Assembly: GCA_003517725.1 (NCBI GenBank)
Contig: DOZZ01000145.1
Coordinates: 2,037-11,861, forward strand
Source of the DNA: Bryobacterales bacterium
Lineage (GTDB): Bacteria; Acidobacteriota; Terriglobia; Bryobacterales; Bryobacteraceae
Length of the DNA: 9,825 bases
Direction: 5' to 3'
The position numbers were made by a program, and so were the translations under genes. Positions 6,723 through 9,825 of the stretch are shown here, piece after piece. Within the stretch, counting starts at the first letter, position 1, and every line of letters starts with the position of its first letter. The notes beneath the pieces are model-generated. The model did no database searches and was not told the origin of the DNA. It saw nothing but the letters and a program-made list of their open reading frames with translations.

Positions 6723-7220
6723 TTACCACTGAACGCCGTGGAGCATCCACGCGGCGGCGCCGGCCAGCGTGGCGGCTGCCAGCCCGATGCCGATGAGGCG
6801 GGCCAGGGAGCCCACGCGGAATTTACCGGGGGGCGCCTGGGGCACATCTTCCGGCCCGGCCGGAACGGGACCGGCGATGGCTGCGTGGGACCTTAGGCTG
6901 GCATCGGCCGGAGCGGCGGAGAACGCCCGCAGGCGTTTGTCCAACTGCTTTTCCATGTGCTCGCGGCCGCCATGGTCGGCAATCACGATGGTAGCGGAGT
7001 TGATTCCCTGGGTGGATTCCACCAGACGGCGCCGCAATTTCTCGGGCACTTCCTGGACCGAGCGATAGACCGTGCGGGTGTCTTCCGAGTCGATCAGCAC
7101 AGCCGATGTTTTGATCAGCCCGGAGGTGAGCCGCACCACTTCACAGCCGCACTCCGGGCAGCGGGCCGGCGTCGGAGCGGCAAAGCGGGTCTGGCAAAAA
7201 GGGCAGGTCACGAAGCTCAA
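6723..7220 (-). CDS. Zinc-ribbon protein with C-terminal membrane anchor, unknown function
   Basis: A 165-residue protein. An N-terminal zinc ribbon is formed by Cys6/Cys9 (CPFC) and Cys21/Cys24 (CPEC). A mixed central domain (about 35-98; KTSAVLIDSEDT, VYRSVQEVPEKLRRRL, NSATIVIADHGG) is followed by a Pro/Ala-rich linker (about 101-133). A single hydrophobic helix (about 139-160) sits close to the C terminus, suggesting a tail-anchored cytoplasmic domain. I do not recognise the central domain. The start is a TTG whose bases overlap the LysR stop (TTGA, 7217-7220), a common arrangement for coupled translation. A GTG three codons later (7209-7211) is a possible alternative that keeps the zinc ribbon. 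Being between a LysR regulator and a PilZ-like protein suggests a sensory or regulatory role, which is only an inference. Confidence 0.82.
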   Translation of the reverse strand: MSFVTCPFCQTRFAAPTPARCPECGCEVVRLTSGLIKTSAVLIDSEDTRTVYRSVQEVPEKLRRRLVESTQGINSATIVIADHGGREHMEKQLDKRLRAFSAAPADASLRSHAAIAGPVPAGPEDVPQAPPGKFRVGSLARLIGIGLAAATLAGAAAWMLHGVQW

Positions 7221-8146
7221 GCCAACTTCTCTACCGCGGCGGCCACCATATCGGGGCGGCGCGAGTCGCCGTAGTGATTGAGTACGACCTGGATAAAGCC
7301 GAGCGCGGCTTTCGAGAGGGCTTTGTCCTTGCGGTAGATCAGGCCCATGCGGCGGGCCATGGGGTCGGGCGCCAGTGGCAGCGCGCGCAGCTTGCCGGAA
7401 GCCAACTCCTCGCTGCAGCCGGAGGTGGCCAGAAAAGCGGCGCCCAACTCAGCCAGCACGAAACGCTTCATCATTTCCGTGGAATCGAGCTCCATCGAAA
7501 CCTGCAGGCGGCCTTCGACGGGTTCGAGCCAGATGTCCAGGCGCGAGCGCGTGGTGCCGGATTTTGGCAGCAGCAGCGAAATACCGACCAGGTCTTCGCA
7601 GGCGACGCGGGGCCGGTTGGCGAGCGGGTGCGACGGCGGCACGATCAGGCGGACTTCGTCCTTATAAATATCGACCACCTGGACGCGCTTTTCGGCGACC
7701 GGCAACTGGGTCATGCCGAAATCCGCTACATTTTCCATGACGGCTTCGACCACGCGCGAGCCGAACGAGCGATTGACTTGCAGCTGAACCGCCGGAAACT
7801 GGGCTCTGTATTCGGCGAAGACGCCGGGCAGCATATAGATGCAGGTGGCTTCGTTAGCGGCAATGACGAGTTCGCCGCGGGGCGTGATTTCGAGTTCGTT
7901 GAGAGCGTCCTGAGCGCGGCGGCGCAGGTCGAGGATTTGTTCGGCGTACCCGGCGAAGATTTTACCGGCGGTGGTCAGCGAGATGCGGCTGCCGAAGCGT
8001 TCAAAAAGTTCGGTTTTGAGATCCTGCTCGAGCTGGCGGATTTGGGCGCTGATCGCCGGTTGCGTGCGGTAGCACGTCTGCGCGGCTTTGGAAAAGCTCT
8101 TCAGCCGGACGATTTCGAGAAACGTATGGAGCTGATCGAAGTCCAT
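7217..8146 (-). CDS. LysR-family transcriptional regulator
   Basis: DNA-binding regulator with the classical LysR layout. The winged helix-turn-helix (residues about 1-60) contains FSKAAQTCYRTQPAISAQI, followed by LEQDLKTELFER and LTTAGKIFAGYA. A linker helix (about 60-85) and a periplasmic-binding-protein-like effector domain (about 90-295) follow. The ligand is unknown. I start at the ATG at 8144-8146, giving 309 residues with MDFDQLHTFLE as the normal N terminus. A TTG at 8230 would add 28 atypical residues and run across the divergent promoter region. There is no clear Shine-Dalgarno before the ATG. It is divergent from the TIGR03790 gene and heads a four-gene unit (zinc ribbon, PilZ-like, rmlD), so it may control either side and itself. 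Confidence 0.95.
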   Translation of the reverse strand: MDFDQLHTFLEIVRLKSFSKAAQTCYRTQPAISAQIRQLEQDLKTELFERFGSRISLTTAGKIFAGYAEQILDLRRRAQDALNELEITPRGELVIAANEATCIYMLPGVFAEYRAQFPAVQLQVNRSFGSRVVEAVMENVADFGMTQLPVAEKRVQVVDIYKDEVRLIVPPSHPLANRPRVACEDLVGISLLLPKSGTTRSRLDIWLEPVEGRLQVSMELDSTEMMKRFVLAELGAAFLATSGCSEELASGKLRALPLAPDPMARRMGLIYRKDKALSKAALGFIQVVLNHYGDSRRPDMVAAAVEKLA

Positions 8147-8186
8147 AGCGGAGCGGCCGCGGGCGACAGCGCTTTCTATTCTCTCG

Positions 8187-8195
8187 ATTGTACCA
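8187..8195 (-). promoter_or_regulatory. Candidate extended -10 of the lysR unit
   Basis: The minus strand reads TGG-TACAAT, a -10 hexamer with one mismatch and a TGn extension. It would start RNA near 8180 and give a leader of about 33 nt before the LysR ATG. No strong -35 is visible at 17 bp (TCAGGC). The hexamer is inside the left arm of the inverted repeat, so a bound regulator would block or reshape it, as expected for autoregulation. Confidence 0.4.
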
Positions 8196-8225
8196 GAGGC
8201 GACATTTTGGCCTGAAGCTCGCGGG

Positions 8226-8231
8226 TACAAT
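8226..8231 (+). promoter_or_regulatory. Candidate -10 of the TIGR03790 gene (possibly leaderless)
   Basis: TACAAT lies in the right arm of the inverted repeat and ends 7 nt before the ATG at 8239. With the usual 6-8 nt spacing, transcription would begin at or beside the A of the ATG, producing a leaderless message. This fits the absence of a Shine-Dalgarno. The -35 region is poor (CATTTT at 17 bp), so activation by a regulator may be needed. Confidence 0.4.
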
Positions 8232-8238
8232 CGTTTCT

Positions 8239-9330
8239 ATGTGGCGGGCGATCGTGATACTCGGCTGTCTGGCTGCCGCGCTGGCTTTTAGCGCGGCGCC
8301 CGAGCAGGTGCTGGTAGTGGTGAACCGGCAGTCGGCCGTGTCGCAGCGCATTGGGCAATATTACCTTCACAAGCGGCTGATTCCACAAGGCAATCTGGTG
8401 GCGATTCGAGTAGATCCGGCGGAGGAGATCAGCCGCGAAGACTATCAGAAACAGGTGGAGCGGCCGATTGCCGAGTTTCTCAAGAAGCACCATCTGGAAG
8501 AGCAGATTCTTTACATCGTGACCACCCTGGGCGACCCGCTGAAGATCGCGGGCAACGGGGCTGAGATGAGCAATGACGCGGCTTCCGTGGATTCGGAGCT
8601 GGCGGCTCTCTACACACGGCTGAATGGCGGCACGGTGGCGCTGCCGGGGGGCGCGCGTAACCCTTTCTTCCATCAAATCAGCGCGGAGTTCGTGCATCCG
8701 GCCTTCCCGCTGTACATGGTGACGCGCTTGGCGGGGTTCGATTTCGCCGATGTGCAAGGCATGATCGACCGCGCGCTGGTGGCGCGTAATGCAGGCAAGG
8801 TAGTGATCGACGTGCGGGCCGACAACAACACGGAGGGCAATACCTGGCTGCGCCGCGCCGCCGCGCAGGTGCCGCGTGAGCGGCTGGTGCTGGACGACTC
8901 GGCCCGCGTGATTACCGGCGCAAAGGATGTGATCGCCTATGCCGGGTGGGGCTCGAACGATCCTGACCGAAAGCAGCGCACGCTCGGCTTTCAGTGGCTG
9001 CCGGGCGCCATCGTGACCGAATACGTCTCGACCAACGCGCGAACTTTCGAAAGGCCGCCCGCGAAATGGACTTTGGGCACCTGGAAAGACCCAGGCACCT
9101 GGTTCAAAGGGGCGCCGCAGACTCTTTCGGCCGATTACATCCACGAAGGGGCGACGGGCTGTTCGGGACACGTGTATGAACCGTTCCTGGACCTGACGCC
9201 GCGGCCCGACATTCTGATTCCGCAGTATCTGGCGGGCCGAAACCTGGCGCAAAGCTATTACGCGTCGATTCCGGCCATCAGCTGGCAGAACGTCATCTTG
9301 GGCGACCCGCTCTGCGTGCTCCGCAAGTAA
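8239..9330 (+). CDS. TIGR03790-family secreted protein, unknown function
   Basis: A 363-residue exported protein. The signal peptide is MWRAIVILGCLAAALAFSAA (about 1-20). The body carries patterns I associate with the TIGR03790 family: VVVNRQS (26-32) with QYYLHKRLIP near 40-49, ASVDSELA (115-122), YMVTRLAG (159-166), DVRADNNTEGNTW (191-203), YAGWGSND (234-241) and the C-terminal SWQNVILGDPL (348-358). As I recall, this uncharacterised family occurs mainly in genomes with exosortase-type sorting systems; no exosortase gene is in this window. I choose the ATG at 8239 because it begins a clean signal peptide. A TTG at 8188 would add 17 residues and lie in the promoter region. There is no Shine-Dalgarno. 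It is divergent from LysR and ends 3 bp from the convergent partial gene. Confidence 0.85.
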   Translation: MWRAIVILGCLAAALAFSAAPEQVLVVVNRQSAVSQRIGQYYLHKRLIPQGNLVAIRVDPAEEISREDYQKQVERPIAEFLKKHHLEEQILYIVTTLGDPLKIAGNGAEMSNDAASVDSELAALYTRLNGGTVALPGGARNPFFHQISAEFVHPAFPLYMVTRLAGFDFADVQGMIDRALVARNAGKVVIDVRADNNTEGNTWLRRAAAQVPRERLVLDDSARVITGAKDVIAYAGWGSNDPDRKQRTLGFQWLPGAIVTEYVSTNARTFERPPAKWTLGTWKDPGTWFKGAPQTLSADYIHEGATGCSGHVYEPFLDLTPRPDILIPQYLAGRNLAQSYYASIPAISWQNVILGDPLCVLRK

Positions 9331-9333
9331 GCG

Positions 9334-9825
9334 CTACATCCCGCGGTTATCGGCGATGTGCTTCATGGCCAGCACCGCGGCTCCGGCTCCCAGAGCTTTG
9401 ACCAGCGTGGGGTGCTGCGCGTAGAAACTGCTGGCCCGGTCGATGATGGAAGGGTCCTGCTCCTGGGCCTGGTTGGCCATGTGTTCCACGGCCGCCGGGC
9501 TAATCTGCTGGGCCTGTTCGGGCGAGACCGGGGCTGGCGCGGCGCCGCCGAACATGCCGCCCAGACCAGCCAGCGCGCCGGGGCCAACGGAGCTGAGTAA
9601 TTGGCCCAGGATGCCGGCGCGCTGGTCCGGATTCGATTGCGCGAAGATCTGCGAGATGTTCTGGCCGAAGGTGCCGGTCTGCGGCGAGCGAAACACGGAG
9701 GCGATGGCATTGGCCACGGTGGATTGCGGCGCCTGGGCCGCGACGGTGTCGAAGTGATGCAGGGCGTCCTGCTCATTGGCGGGCGTGCTGCCGCCGGCGT
9801 CCTGCTGCAGAAGGCCGCCGAGTTG
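9334..9825 (-). CDS. Hypothetical protein, 5' end outside the window
   Basis: The reading frame is open from the right edge to the TAG at 9334-9336, giving the last 163 residues of a protein that starts beyond 9825. The visible part begins QLGGLLQQDAGG, continues through EQDALHHFDTVAA and a Gln/Ala/Gly-rich region with a Gly run (LAGLGGMFGG), and has a conserved-looking C terminus (DPSIIDRASSFYAQHP, LVKALGAGAAVLAMKHI). The composition resembles small DUF937/YidB-like proteins, but I cannot assign it. The short hydrophobic helix near the C terminus is too weak to call a membrane anchor with confidence. An internal GTG at 9715-9717 is unlikely to be the start because coherent coding extends upstream of it. 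Confidence 0.7.
   Translation of the reverse strand, partial: QLGGLLQQDAGGSTPANEQDALHHFDTVAAQAPQSTVANAIASVFRSPQTGTFGQNISQIFAQSNPDQRAGILGQLLSSVGPGALAGLGGMFGGAAPAPVSPEQAQQISPAAVEHMANQAQEQDPSIIDRASSFYAQHPTLVKALGAGAAVLAMKHIADNRGM

Larger units (their letters stand above)
8185..8233. promoter_or_regulatory. Perfect 10-bp inverted repeat in the divergent LysR/TIGR03790 spacer (putative operator)
   Basis: CGATTGTACC (8185-8194) and GGTACAATCG (8224-8233) are exact reverse complements with a 29-bp gap, centres 39 bp apart. They fill the middle of the 92-bp spacer between the LysR gene and its divergent neighbour, where LysR regulators typically bind to control both directions. Expected transcripts start outside the repeat on each side, so it acts as DNA, not as an RNA hairpin. 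Each arm carries an outward-facing TACAAT. Confidence 0.65.

Noticed and set aside
7274..8215. Long plus-strand open frame (313 codons) opposite the LysR gene
   Set aside because: The minus strand encodes an unmistakable LysR protein. The antisense frame has no recognisable domain, and GC-rich codon bias keeps antisense frames open.
8147..8230. Longer LysR starting from TTG at 8230
   Set aside because: The added 28 residues do not resemble LysR N termini, and the region holds the inverted repeat and promoter-like hexamers.
8176..9252. Long minus-strand open frame (358 codons) opposite the TIGR03790 gene
   Set aside because: Its product is rich in Arg, His and Gln with no motif, and it crosses the promoter spacer. 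The plus strand has a signal peptide and family patterns.
1..9825. tRNA, rRNA, CRISPR array, insertion sequence or attachment site
   Set aside because: I saw no cloverleaf, spaced repeat array, transposase motif or terminal inverted repeats; nearly all sequence is in convincing genes.

Overview
The window is GC-rich, densely coding bacterial chromosome with ten complete protein genes and one partial gene. There is no RNA gene, insertion sequence, CRISPR array or gene-free stretch above about 130 bp. The gene content suggests an acidobacterium, perhaps of the Solibacter/Bryobacter group: an NfrB-type glycosyltransferase standing alone, a TIGR03790 secreted protein, a divergent PilZ-like small protein, and generally weak Shine-Dalgarno signals. 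This placement is inferred from family resemblance and style, not from a marker gene.

Left part (1-2760): clpP lies on the minus strand and diverges from a YjhG/YagF-type sugar-acid dehydratase on the plus strand. A 125-bp spacer separates them. The dehydratase ends in a 17-bp tandem duplication that copies its own stop codon.

Middle (2766-5475): an NfrB-like inner-membrane glycosyltransferase with a C-terminal MshEN-type cyclic-di-GMP module (minus) diverges from a secreted calcineurin-like phosphoesterase (plus). The 64-bp spacer holds a palindrome that could fold over the phosphoesterase ribosome binding site. The phosphoesterase overlaps the convergent rmlD by 22 bp.

Right part (5454-9825): four minus-strand genes read like one transcription unit. 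In order they are a LysR regulator, a zinc-ribbon membrane-anchored protein of unknown function (start overlaps the LysR stop), a PilZ-like small protein, and an RmlD-type sugar-nucleotide reductase. LysR diverges from a secreted TIGR03790-family protein. The 92-bp spacer contains a perfect 10-bp inverted repeat (8185-8194/8224-8233), and each arm carries the same -10-like hexamer, TACAAT, facing outward. The plus-strand copy sits so close to the ATG that the TIGR03790 transcript may be leaderless. The last gene (minus) runs off the right edge.

Several genes concern the cell envelope: NfrB-like glycosyltransferase, secreted phosphoesterase, RmlD and TIGR03790. A c-di-GMP theme is possible but unproven: MshEN is a good motif match, while the PilZ-like protein lacks the binding motif. 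I see no clearly new defence or mobile system. The most unusual items are the symmetric LysR/TIGR03790 control region, the hairpin at the phosphoesterase start, and the LysR-zinc ribbon-PilZ-like-rmlD gene set.
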